Source of the DNA: Streptomyces sp. IMTB 2501 | GTDB lineage: Bacteria; Actinomycetota; Actinomycetes; Streptomycetales; Streptomycetaceae | Length of the DNA stretch: 56,226 nucleotides | Direction: 5' to 3' | Assembly (NCBI RefSeq): GCF_001953885.1 | Contig: NZ_MQUS01000046.1 | Span: forward strand, 1-56,226 | Shown: in pieces, positions 1 to 6,228 of the stretch | Layout: each line of letters opens with the position of its first letter | Numbering within the stretch: the stretch's first letter is position 1 | Position numbers and translations under genes: made by a program | Notes under the pieces: model-generated | Seen by the model: the letters and a program-made list of their open reading frames with translations, nothing else | What the model was told of the DNA's origin: nothing | The model's database searches: none

Positions 1-300
1 CGATCCGATTTCCTCGGTGCTTTCCAGGCTCCCGCGTTTTTCTCACGGTTTCCTTTCCGGCGGTTCCGACTCTATCAGATCCTTTCGGCGTCTGACTCCC
101 AGTCAGGGGGTTTGTCTTCCCGGCCGCTGGGCCGTTCCGACGAGTGAGACTTTAGCGGATTCCGCGCTCCCGAGCTAATCGGGGGCTGCGTCCTTTCGAA
201 CGCGGATTCCTCATTTCACAAAATACGTACGCCAAAGCAGCCGACGCCGCAGCATCGATTGCTGGTAGGTACTTGCGGAATGGCTGTCCGGGGACCGACC
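1..300 (-). promoter_or_regulatory. rRNA operon promoter/leader region (16S gene beyond the left edge)
   Basis: Read on the minus strand, this stretch has the composition and order of a Streptomyces rrn leader as I remember it: a TAAAGT box (149-154) with TTAGCT 18 bp upstream (173-178), then the purine-rich text around a GATAGAGT box (TAGAGT at 69-74) followed by GGAAACC-like and AAATCGGATCG blocks at the edge. No open frame here has Streptomyces codon bias. I infer that an rRNA operon is transcribed leftward out of the window. The match is from memory, not an alignment. Confidence 0.7.
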
Positions 301-364
301 GAAGTCGGCGCTCACGTCGGACAACCCGGAGAACACTACGGATCGACGTGGGGTGTGTCAACTC

Positions 365-395
365 TTGCCCTGGGGACGCCCCGAGGGCGTAGCCT
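365..395 (+). promoter_or_regulatory. candidate promoter of the trp leader transcript
   Basis: TTGCCC (365-370) and TAGCCT (390-395) are spaced by 19 bp. The -10 box lies 7 bp before the leader-peptide ATG at 403, which would make the leader transcript leaderless or nearly so. The spacer contains a GGGG-ACG-CCCC palindrome. The spacing is one to two bases long, so this is only a candidate. Confidence 0.4.
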
Positions 396-402
396 GGTCC
401 AC

Positions 403-444
403 ATGACAACGCGTACGTGTACCCAGCTTTGGTGGGCCGCCTGA
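403..444 (+). CDS. Trp-rich leader peptide of the trpS attenuator
   Basis: A 13-residue frame, MTTRTCTQLWWAA, ends at TGA 442-444. The two adjacent Trp codons (430-435) lie four codons before the stop, the classic arrangement for sensing charged tRNA-Trp by ribosome stalling. Its last codons and stop form the 5' arm of the first of several mutually exclusive hairpins that follow. A tryptophanyl-tRNA synthetase gene begins 120 bp downstream. Ribosome-mediated attenuation through such a leader is published for the auxiliary indolmycin-resistant trpRS1 of S. coelicolor. This gene fits that precedent. Confidence 0.88.
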   Translation: MTTRTCTQLWWAA

Positions 445-495
445 CGGCGGCCGTACTCACGTATGCAACCAACGGCCGCCGCTTCGGCGGCCGTT
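435..495 (+). promoter_or_regulatory. transcription attenuator with alternative hairpins
   Basis: Four complementary segments are visible: GGCCGCC (435-441, inside the leader peptide end), GGCGGCC (446-452), GGCCGCC (474-480) and GGCGGCC (486-492). Segments 1:2 and 3:4 can pair, or 2:3 can pair as an antiterminator. A ribosome stalled at the Trp codons (430-435) would cover segment 1 and free segment 2 to pair with 3, allowing read-through into trpS. Confidence 0.85.
471..495 (+). terminator. attenuator terminator hairpin (3:4)
   Basis: AACGGCCGCC (471-480), a 5-nt loop GCTTC and GGCGGCCGTT (486-495) form a perfect 10-bp stem. The loop closes as a C-UUCG-G type tetraloop if the next pair forms. 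The following text, CTCGTATCT, is not a strong U-tract, as is common in Streptomyces. Confidence 0.8.
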
Positions 496-564
496 CTCGT
501 ATCTCCTCCGGACTCCGGGGGCCGGCCGCAGGAGCGGCGGTCCCGACCAGGAGGTGGAGTGGAG

Positions 565-1593
565 ATGACGCGGGTATTCAGTGGGATCCAGCCGACCGGG
601 CACCTGACGTTGGGCAACTACCTGGGAGCCCTGCGGCGCTGGGTGGAGACGGACCAGCATCAGGCTGACGCGCTGTTCTGCGTCGTGGATCTGCACGCGC
701 TGACCGTGGACCAGGATCCGGCGCGATTGCGCAGGCTCAGTCGGCAGACGGCGACGTTGATGCTGGCGGCCGGGCTCGATCCCGAGGTGTGCACCGTGTT
801 CCTGCAGAGTCATGTCGACGAGCACACGAGGCTGTCGTACCTGCTGGAGTGTGTGGCGTCCGACGGTGAGATGCGGCGGATGATCCAGTACAAGGAGAAG
901 GTCGCGCGGCAACAGGAGCGGGGCGCGAGCGTGCGGCTGTCGTTGCTGACGTATCCGGTGCTGATGGCGGCGGACATCCTGGCGTACGGCGCGGGCGAGG
1001 TGCCGGTCGGGGACGACCAGGTGCAGCATGTCGAGCTGGCGCGGGATCTGGCGGTGCGGTTCAACCAGCGGTACGGGCACACGTTCGTGGTGCCGAAGGC
1101 GACGCGGCCCGAGGTGGCGGCGCGGGTGATGAATCTCCAGAACCCGACGGCGAAGATGGGGAAGTCGGACGACTCCGGTCTGGGGGTCGTCTATCTGCTG
1201 GACGAGCCGGACGACGTGCGGAAGAAGGTCATGCGTGCCGTCACCGACAGCGGGCGGGACGTGGAGTACGACCGGGAGGCGCGGCCGGGGGTCGCCAATC
1301 TGCTGGAGATTCTCGCTGCGTGCACGGGCGGGAACCCTGAGTCACTGGCGGGCGTTTACCAGTCGTACGGCGCTTTGAAGAAGGACACCGCGGAGGCCGT
1401 GGTGGAGGTCCTCAGGCCCGTGCAGGCCAGGCACAGGGAGCTGTGCGCGGATCCTGCCTATGTGGAGGGGGTGCTGCGGGATGGTGCGGAGAAGGCGAGG
1501 GCGATGGCCCGGCCGACCGTCGATGCGGCGTATCGGGCGATCGGCCTGTTGCCGCCGGTGTTCGATACCGCGTTGAGCGCGGCCACCCGTTAG
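565..1593 (+). CDS. trpS: tryptophanyl-tRNA synthetase
   Basis: Charges tRNA-Trp with tryptophan (class Ic aminoacyl-tRNA synthetase, cytosolic). The 342-residue protein has the N-terminal TrpRS signature GIQPTGHLTLGNYLG (HIGH-type, residues 7-21) and the KMSKS-type loop KMGKS at 197-201. The length is normal for bacterial TrpRS. ATG 565 is chosen because GGAGGTGGAG lies just upstream and the conserved N-terminus starts there; an upstream in-frame ATG at 463 would add 34 residues from the attenuator. Streptomyces often carry two trpS genes. The leader attenuator points to the inducible, indolmycin-resistant auxiliary type rather than the constitutive one, but that is inference from the leader. 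Confidence 0.96.
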   Translation: MTRVFSGIQPTGHLTLGNYLGALRRWVETDQHQADALFCVVDLHALTVDQDPARLRRLSRQTATLMLAAGLDPEVCTVFLQSHVDEHTRLSYLLECVASDGEMRRMIQYKEKVARQQERGASVRLSLLTYPVLMAADILAYGAGEVPVGDDQVQHVELARDLAVRFNQRYGHTFVVPKATRPEVAARVMNLQNPTAKMGKSDDSGLGVVYLLDEPDDVRKKVMRAVTDSGRDVEYDREARPGVANLLEILAACTGGNPESLAGVYQSYGALKKDTAEAVVEVLRPVQARHRELCADPAYVEGVLRDGAEKARAMARPTVDAAYRAIGLLPPVFDTALSAATR

Positions 1594-1607
1594 GGACTGT
1601 CCGTGCG

Positions 1608-1627
1608 GGCCCCGTTCGGGCGGGGCC
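1608..1627. terminator. bidirectional terminator between trpS and proC
   Basis: GGCCCCG (1608-1614), loop TTCGGG, CGGGGCC (1621-1627) between two convergent genes. Short but perfect GC stem. Confidence 0.55.
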
Positions 1628-1676
1628 GGGCGTGTGGGGGGGCGGCGGTCGGTGAGCCGTCGCCCCCGGCGCCGGG

Positions 1677-2489
1677 TCAGTCCTTCTTGCCGGAGGCGAG
1701 TTCGCGGCTGCGGTCGCGGGCGGCTTCGAGGGCGGCGATGAGGGCTGCTCGTACGCCGTGGTTCTCCAGTTCGCGGATGGCGTTGATGGTCGTGCCGGCG
1801 GGGGAGGTGACGTTCTCGCGGAGTTTGACGGGGTGTTCGCCGCTGTCGCGGAGCATCACGGCGGCGCCGATGGCGGACTGGACGATGAGGTCGTGGGCCT
1901 TGTCGCGGGGCAGGCCGAGCAGGATGCCGGCATCGGTCATGGCCTCGACGAGATAGAAGAAGTACGCGGGACCGGAGCCGGACAGGGCGGTGCAGGCGTC
2001 CTGCTGGCTCTCGGGGACGCGGAGCGTCTTGCCCACGGCACCGAAGATCTCTTCGGCGTGCGCGAGGTGCTGTTCGGTGGCGTGGCTGCCGGCGGAGATG
2101 ACCGACATGGCCTCGTCGACGAGGGCCGGGGTGTTGGTCATGACCCGGACGACCGGGGTGCCTGCGGGCAGGCGCTCCTCGAAGAAGGAGGTGGGGATTC
2201 CGGCGGCGCCGCTGATGATCAGGCGGTCGGCGGGGACATGCGGGGCCAACTCGTCCAGGAGGGTGCCCATGTCCTGCGGTTTGACCGTGAGGATGAGGGT
2301 GTCGGCGGTCTTGGCTGCCTCGGGGTTGCTGACCGGGGTGACTCCATGGCGGGTGCGGAGTTCTTCGGCGCGTTCGGGGCGGCGGGCGGTGACCAGGAGG
2401 TCGGCGGGGGCCCAGCCGGCCCGGATCATTCCGCTGAGCAGGGCTTCGCCGATCTTGCCGGTGCCGAGGACTGCGACTTTCTGGCTCAT
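1677..2489 (-). CDS. proC: pyrroline-5-carboxylate reductase
   Basis: Last step of proline synthesis: reduces pyrroline-5-carboxylate to L-proline with NAD(P)H. The 270 residues are the usual length. An N-terminal Rossmann loop AVLGTGKIGEALLSGMI is followed by the conserved SGSGPAYFF block of the helical dimerization domain and the family signature TSPAGTTINAI near the C-terminus. The gene faces trpS and is followed on the same strand, upstream, by the ABC exporter genes with a 60-bp gap, so co-transcription is possible. The ATG start at 2489 fits the Rossmann N-terminus closely. Confidence 0.96.
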   Translation of the reverse strand: MSQKVAVLGTGKIGEALLSGMIRAGWAPADLLVTARRPERAEELRTRHGVTPVSNPEAAKTADTLILTVKPQDMGTLLDELAPHVPADRLIISGAAGIPTSFFEERLPAGTPVVRVMTNTPALVDEAMSVISAGSHATEQHLAHAEEIFGAVGKTLRVPESQQDACTALSGSGPAYFFYLVEAMTDAGILLGLPRDKAHDLIVQSAIGAAVMLRDSGEHPVKLRENVTSPAGTTINAIRELENHGVRAALIAALEAARDRSRELASGKKD

Positions 2490-2553
2490 GGGGTTCAGTT
2501 TCGCACCGGTGAGGAGGGGGGGCGGCTGGGTTGTCCGGTGGGCGGAACGGCGG

Positions 2554-3327
2554 CTAGGCCGTGCGCCGTCGTAGCGTCGCCGCCCCCACGCCCAGTACCA
2601 GCAGGGCGCAGCCGGCGACGATCAGGACGTCTCGTACGAACGTCGCCGTCATGTCGGTGTGGCGCAGGACCTCGTTCATGCCGTCGACGGCGTACGACAT
2701 CGGCAGGACGTCGGAGATGGCCGTGAGGGCGGGGTGCATGTCTGACCGGGGAGTGAACAGGCCGCAGAGGAGGAGCTGGGGAAAGATCACCGCGGGCATG
2801 AACTGGACCGCCTGGAATTCCGAGGCCGCGAAGGCCGAGACGAAGAGGCCGAGGGCCGTACCGAGCAGGGCGTCGAGGAGGGCGACGAGGAGGAGCAGCC
2901 AGGGTGAGCCGGTGACGTCGAGGCCGAGCGCCCACAGCGCGAGTCCGGTGGCGAGGGCGGACTGGACGATGGCGAGGGTGCCGAAGGCGAGGGCGTAGCC
3001 GGCGATGAGGTCGGCCTTGCCGAGGGGCATGGCGAGGAGGCGTTCGAGGGTGCCGGAGGTGCGTTCGCGCAGGGTGGCGATGGAGGTGACGAGGAACATC
3101 GTGATCAGCGGGAAGATGCCGAGCAGGGATGCGCCGATGTTGTCGAAGGTGCGCGGGCTGCCGTCGAAGACGTAGCGCAGCAGGATCAGCATCAGGCACG
3201 GGACGACGATCATCAGCGCGATGGTGCGCGGGTCGTGGCGGAGTTGACGCAGGACCCGGGCCGCGGTGGCGGTGGTGCGGGAGGCGTTGAGCGCGCCGGT
3301 GGGGGCGACCGGGGCGGTCGTACTCAT
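2554..3327 (-). CDS. ABC-2 type transporter permease
   Basis: Membrane subunit of an exporter. The 257-residue protein starts MSTTAPVAP, has a short cytosolic N-terminus (LRHDPRTIAL is typical of the family), and about six hydrophobic segments. It includes the ABC-2 feature ERLLAMPLGKADLIAGYALAF and a late motif PMSYAVDGMNEVLRH. The ATG at 3325-3327 overlaps the TGA of the ATPase gene (ATGA), so the two subunits are translationally coupled. The substrate cannot be told; relatives export drugs or lipids. Neighbouring genes give no hint. Confidence 0.92.
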   Translation of the reverse strand: MSTTAPVAPTGALNASRTTATAARVLRQLRHDPRTIALMIVVPCLMLILLRYVFDGSPRTFDNIGASLLGIFPLITMFLVTSIATLRERTSGTLERLLAMPLGKADLIAGYALAFGTLAIVQSALATGLALWALGLDVTGSPWLLLLVALLDALLGTALGLFVSAFAASEFQAVQFMPAVIFPQLLLCGLFTPRSDMHPALTAISDVLPMSYAVDGMNEVLRHTDMTATFVRDVLIVAGCALLVLGVGAATLRRRTA

Positions 3328-4142
3328 CGGGTCGTCTCCTGGGTGCGGTGTGCGGTGGCGGCTTCGTCGACGAGGCGGAGGAACGCTGCCTCGACGGTGT
3401 CGGTGCCGGTGCGGGTGCGCAGGGCGTCGGGGGTGTCGTCGGCAAGGATCTCGCCGTCGCGCATGAGGAGGAGGCGGTGGCAGCGCTCGGCCTCGTCCAT
3501 GACATGGGAGGAGACGAGGAGGGTGGCGCCGCGGCCGGCGGCGAGGTCGTGGAAGAGGGCCCAAAGGTCGCGGCGCAGAACGGGGTCCAGGCCGACGGTG
3601 GGTTCGTCCAGGACGAGAAGTTCCGGGGTCCCGAGGAGGGCGACGGCGAGGGAGACCCGGCTGCGCTGGCCGCCGGAGAGGTTGCCGGCGAGGGCGTCGG
3701 CGTGGCTGGTGAGGTCGACGTCGGCGATGGCCCGGGTGACGTGTTCGTGGCGGCGCTCTGCAGCGGCGCGGCCGGGGTCGAGGATCGCGGCGAAGTAGTC
3801 GAGGTTCTGGCGAACGGTCAGGTCGTCGTAGACGGAGGGGGCCTGAGTGACGTAGCCGATGCGGCTGCGCAGGGTGGGGTGGCCGGCGGGGCGGCCGAGG
3901 ACGTTCAGGGTGCCGGTGACCTTGGCCTGGGTGCCGACGATGGCGCGCATGAGGGTGGACTTGCCGCAGCCGGAGGGGCCGAGCAGGCCGGTGATCTGGC
4001 CGCGGGGGACGGTGAAGTGGAGGTGGTGCAGGACGGTCCGGGGGCCGCGGACGACGGTGAGGGCGTCGGCGTGGACGGCGATGGTGGCTGTGGTGGAGGG
4101 GTTGAGCGGCTCGGTCGGTGGATCCGACGGATAATTCATCAC
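3324..4142 (-). CDS. ABC transporter ATP-binding protein
   Basis: Energizes the adjacent permease. Walker A GPSGCGKST (residues 55-63), Q-loop, signature LSGGQRSRVSLA and Walker B LLVLDEPTVGLDP are all present, so it should be a competent ATPase. It is of the DRR/CcmA drug-exporter type. Two tandem starts exist, GTG 4142 and ATG 4139; both lie inside a 30-bp near-palindrome (4128-4157) and no strong ribosome-binding site precedes them. The message may be leaderless and the palindrome may be the operator. The first 20 residues are variable linker. Confidence 0.93.
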   Translation of the reverse strand: MMNYPSDPPTEPLNPSTTATIAVHADALTVVRGPRTVLHHLHFTVPRGQITGLLGPSGCGKSTLMRAIVGTQAKVTGTLNVLGRPAGHPTLRSRIGYVTQAPSVYDDLTVRQNLDYFAAILDPGRAAAERRHEHVTRAIADVDLTSHADALAGNLSGGQRSRVSLAVALLGTPELLVLDEPTVGLDPVLRRDLWALFHDLAAGRGATLLVSSHVMDEAERCHRLLLMRDGEILADDTPDALRTRTGTDTVEAAFLRLVDEAATAHRTQETTR

Positions 4143-4157
4143 GCGCTGAATAATCCG
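4128..4157. promoter_or_regulatory. candidate operator over the ABC exporter start codon
   Basis: CGGATAATTCA (4128-4138) and TGAATAATCCG (4147-4157) are inverted 11-bp arms with one mismatch and an 8-bp spacer. The AT-rich cores stand out from the GC-rich surroundings. The start codons of the ATPase gene lie inside it. Confidence 0.6.
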
Positions 4158-4226
4158 CCGGGAGCATCGCGGACGTCAAGGGGTGCGTCCGGGTGCGCTG
4201 CCGGTGCGTGCGGGTGCCGATACGGC

Positions 4227-4258
4227 AGCGGCGGCCGGGAGGGCACCCGGCCGCCGCT
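4227..4258 (-). terminator. terminator after the methyltransferase gene
   Basis: AGCGGCGGCCGGG (4227-4239), 6-nt loop, CCCGGCCGCCGCT (4246-4258): a perfect 13-bp stem, 20 bp downstream of the minus-strand gene ending at 4279. Confidence 0.75.
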
Positions 4259-4278
4259 TCGATGGAACTTCGCCCAGG

Positions 4279-5070
4279 TCAGGGCTTGGTGGCGACGAGG
4301 AGAAGCACGTCGTAGGTCTCCTCGACGATGCCGTCGGGGAAGACCTTGAGCAGATGGGCGCGCTCCTCTTCCAGGTGGGCGGTCCTGCGCTCCTGCGGCG
4401 CGACGAGGAAGGCCGAGTGGCTGCCGATGTTGGCGAGGTGGGTGTCGACCGGGACGCGGCGGCTCCAGCGGACGTCGCGGCGGACGAAGTTCAGGCGCCC
4501 GCTGGGGTCGGCCAGGTCGGTGCGCTCGCCGGCCTTGCGCTTCTTCGCGGCGACATCCACGCCGAGGAAGCGGCCCGTGCGGCCGGCGGCCTCGGCGATC
4601 CAGTCGACGTCGAGCGCCTCGGTGTTCCACCACACCGCCAGCGCGCCGCCCGGCCGCAGCACCCGCAGCGCCTCCGGCACCGAGCGGGCGGTGTCGGTCC
4701 AGTGCCAGGCCTGGGCGTAGGTGACGAAGTCGGCGGAGGCGTCGGCGACGGGAAGGGCGTTGCCGTCGCCGCGGACGATCGGGAGCTGCGGCAGCCCGCG
4801 GCGGAACTCGGCGGCCATACCCTCGCCGGGTTCGACGGCGAGGACATCGGCGCCGCGGTCGTGCAGGAGGGCGGTCGCGATGCCCGTACCGGCGCCGACG
4901 TCCACGACCCGGGCACCGGACAGGGACCGGCCGGCCAGTTCCTCGACGGTGTCGAAGAGGGCGGGCGGGTAGGAGGGACGGTTCGCCGCGTACTGGGCGG
5001 CGGCGGAGTTGAAGGAGTGCGCGCGGGCCGAGTCCGAGGGGGTGGGCGGGGTCGGTTGTGTCGTGGTCAT
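4279..5070 (-). CDS. class I SAM-dependent methyltransferase
   Basis: A 263-residue protein with a Methyltransf_11/25 core. After a 40-residue lead (HSFNSAAAQYAANRPSYPP, typical of small-molecule methyltransferases of this clade) comes SAM motif I, VVDVGAGTGIAT, an acidic end of beta-2 (AVEPGEGM) and the post-motif FVTYAQAWHWTD. The substrate is unknown. ATG 5070 is preferred because AGGATG lies 9 nt upstream and family members begin near here; an in-frame start at 5106 is possible. It stands alone between a terminator and a divergent-looking gap. Confidence 0.85.
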   Translation of the reverse strand: MTTTQPTPPTPSDSARAHSFNSAAAQYAANRPSYPPALFDTVEELAGRSLSGARVVDVGAGTGIATALLHDRGADVLAVEPGEGMAAEFRRGLPQLPIVRGDGNALPVADASADFVTYAQAWHWTDTARSVPEALRVLRPGGALAVWWNTEALDVDWIAEAAGRTGRFLGVDVAAKKRKAGERTDLADPSGRLNFVRRDVRWSRRVPVDTHLANIGSHSAFLVAPQERRTAHLEEERAHLLKVFPDGIVEETYDVLLLVATKP

Positions 5071-5164
5071 ACGGACATCCTGTGACGCCCTGGGACAGGA
5101 CGACATCGGGATTTCCGGAGCGGGAGGCGGTTTTTCGGGGAGCGGTGCGGGCCTGAGGCCGGTG

Positions 5165-5689
5165 TCAGCGGTTGCGCTTCTTCTTCGACGGGTTGCCGGT
5201 GCGGCGGGAGGTTCGGCGGTCGTGGGCCTCGCGGGCCTGGTCGTACTCCTCGCGGTGGAGCTTCTCGCCGGGGGCCTCGGTGAGGGAGCGGAAGAAGTAG
5301 GCGAGGAGGGAGCCGACGAAGCCGATGGCGAGCAGGCCGCGCAGGGAGGCCTGGCGCTGCGGGTCGTGGCGCTTGCCGAAGCCCTCCCAGGTGTTGCGGA
5401 AGGCGAGCGCGCTGCAGATCGCGAACATGGCGATGATCAGCACGGTCACGAAGGAGCCGGTGTCCGCGATCTGGATGCCCTCGTAGGCGAAGCGCAGGAC
5501 CAGACAGGAGGCGACGGCCGCGGCGAGCGAGCCGATGGCGACGCCGGCTCGGCGGGCGGTGTAGCCGTCTTCGTGGTTCACCCAGGTGGTGCCGAAGAAG
5601 CGGAGGGGCTCGGGGCGGGGGCCGCCGCTCGGGGCCGTGCCGCCGGAGGAGCCCGCCGGGGTGTCCGGGGTGCCGGTTTCGTCGCTCAC
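5165..5689 (-). CDS. small integral membrane protein of unknown function
   Basis: A 174-residue protein with a Pro/Gly-rich cytosolic N-terminus, about three hydrophobic helices (around AGVAIGSLAAAVASCLVL, FVTVLIIAMFAICSALAF and GLLAIGFVGSLLAYFF) and a very basic C-terminal tail (HDRRTSRRTGNPSKKKRNR). Homologues in Streptomyces are often labelled EamA/RhaT family transporter, but at three helices it is far shorter than an EamA transporter and I would not assign transport. The tail suggests a cytosolic C-terminus interacting with phospholipid or nucleic acid. Confidence 0.75.
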   Translation of the reverse strand: MSDETGTPDTPAGSSGGTAPSGGPRPEPLRFFGTTWVNHEDGYTARRAGVAIGSLAAAVASCLVLRFAYEGIQIADTGSFVTVLIIAMFAICSALAFRNTWEGFGKRHDPQRQASLRGLLAIGFVGSLLAYFFRSLTEAPGEKLHREEYDQAREAHDRRTSRRTGNPSKKKRNR

Positions 5690-5731
5690 GGAACGATTAT
5701 GGCGCCGGACGGGGACGGGCTCCCGGTGGGG

Positions 5732-6049
5732 TCAGGCGCAGCGAGAGGCGACGTAGCCGTCGCTGCCGGTCTGGACGTAGGCGTCGGAGACGTACTCGCC
5801 GTTGTCGATGTTGTCCCAGATGTTGGAGGTGCCGTACGGGCCGGAGACCCACGTACCCGGCGTCTGGCAGAAGATCGGGACGCGGGTTCCCTCGGGCAGG
5901 ACGCGCACGATGCCGTAGCCGGTGCCGGGGCCGTTGCGGACGTTCAGCCGGACGCCCGGGGCGACCGCGTACGTACGCACGTCCGCGGCGGCCGTCGTTG
6001 CCGTGGACTCGGTGCCGGTCTCGACGTCTTCGACATGGTCAACAGACAT
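5732..6049 (-). CDS. SH3-like domain protein
   Basis: A 105-residue protein. After an acidic N-terminus (MSVDHVEDVETGTES) comes a bacterial SH3 fold with the hallmark LNVRNGPGTGYGIV and a C-terminal Cys-containing strand; two Cys residues (in IFCQTPG and SRCA) could form a disulfide. No signal peptide is visible, which is unusual for a domain that normally binds cell wall. ATG 6049 is chosen because GGGAGGATC ends 2 nt before it. It is divergent from the Ser/Thr kinase gene with a 13-bp palindrome between them. Confidence 0.8.
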   Translation of the reverse strand: MSVDHVEDVETGTESTATTAAADVRTYAVAPGVRLNVRNGPGTGYGIVRVLPEGTRVPIFCQTPGTWVSGPYGTSNIWDNIDNGEYVSDAYVQTGSDGYVASRCA

Positions 6050-6093
6050 GTGATCCTCCCCCGTTGGACCCATGCGTCTCATGGGCCCCCTTG

Positions 6094-6106
6094 GTTCCCT
6101 GGGAAC
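6094..6106. promoter_or_regulatory. palindrome in the SH3/kinase divergent region
   Basis: GTTCCC-T-GGGAAC is a perfect 13-bp palindrome (6094-6106), 45 bp upstream of the SH3 gene and 123 bp upstream of the kinase gene. Candidate regulator site; no partner regulator is adjacent. Confidence 0.4.
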
Positions 6107-6228
6107 AAGTCGCGAAACACCCGTGCGCGACTCGCACGCGGAGGCTAGCAAGCCGCCTCTGTCTCGCACGAGTCATCGACTAGGCTCCGTGCGTCGCGCT
6201 CGCGGAGGAACAGCACGGGGGTGGTCGC

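Noticed and set aside
60..130. tRNA gene near the left edge
   Set aside because: The GACTCCCAGTC-like inverted text does not fold into a cloverleaf and fits the rrn leader instead.
360..564. T-box riboswitch upstream of trpS
   Set aside because: No specifier loop/AG-bulge or T-box sequence was seen; the Trp-Trp leader peptide and mutually exclusive hairpins explain the region.
463..564. Upstream start for TrpS adding 34 residues
   Set aside because: That segment is the attenuator; the conserved N-terminus and ribosome-binding site support 565.
5165..5689. EamA/RhaT drug/metabolite transporter
   Set aside because: Only about three membrane helices in 174 residues; the label seems to be inherited misannotation.
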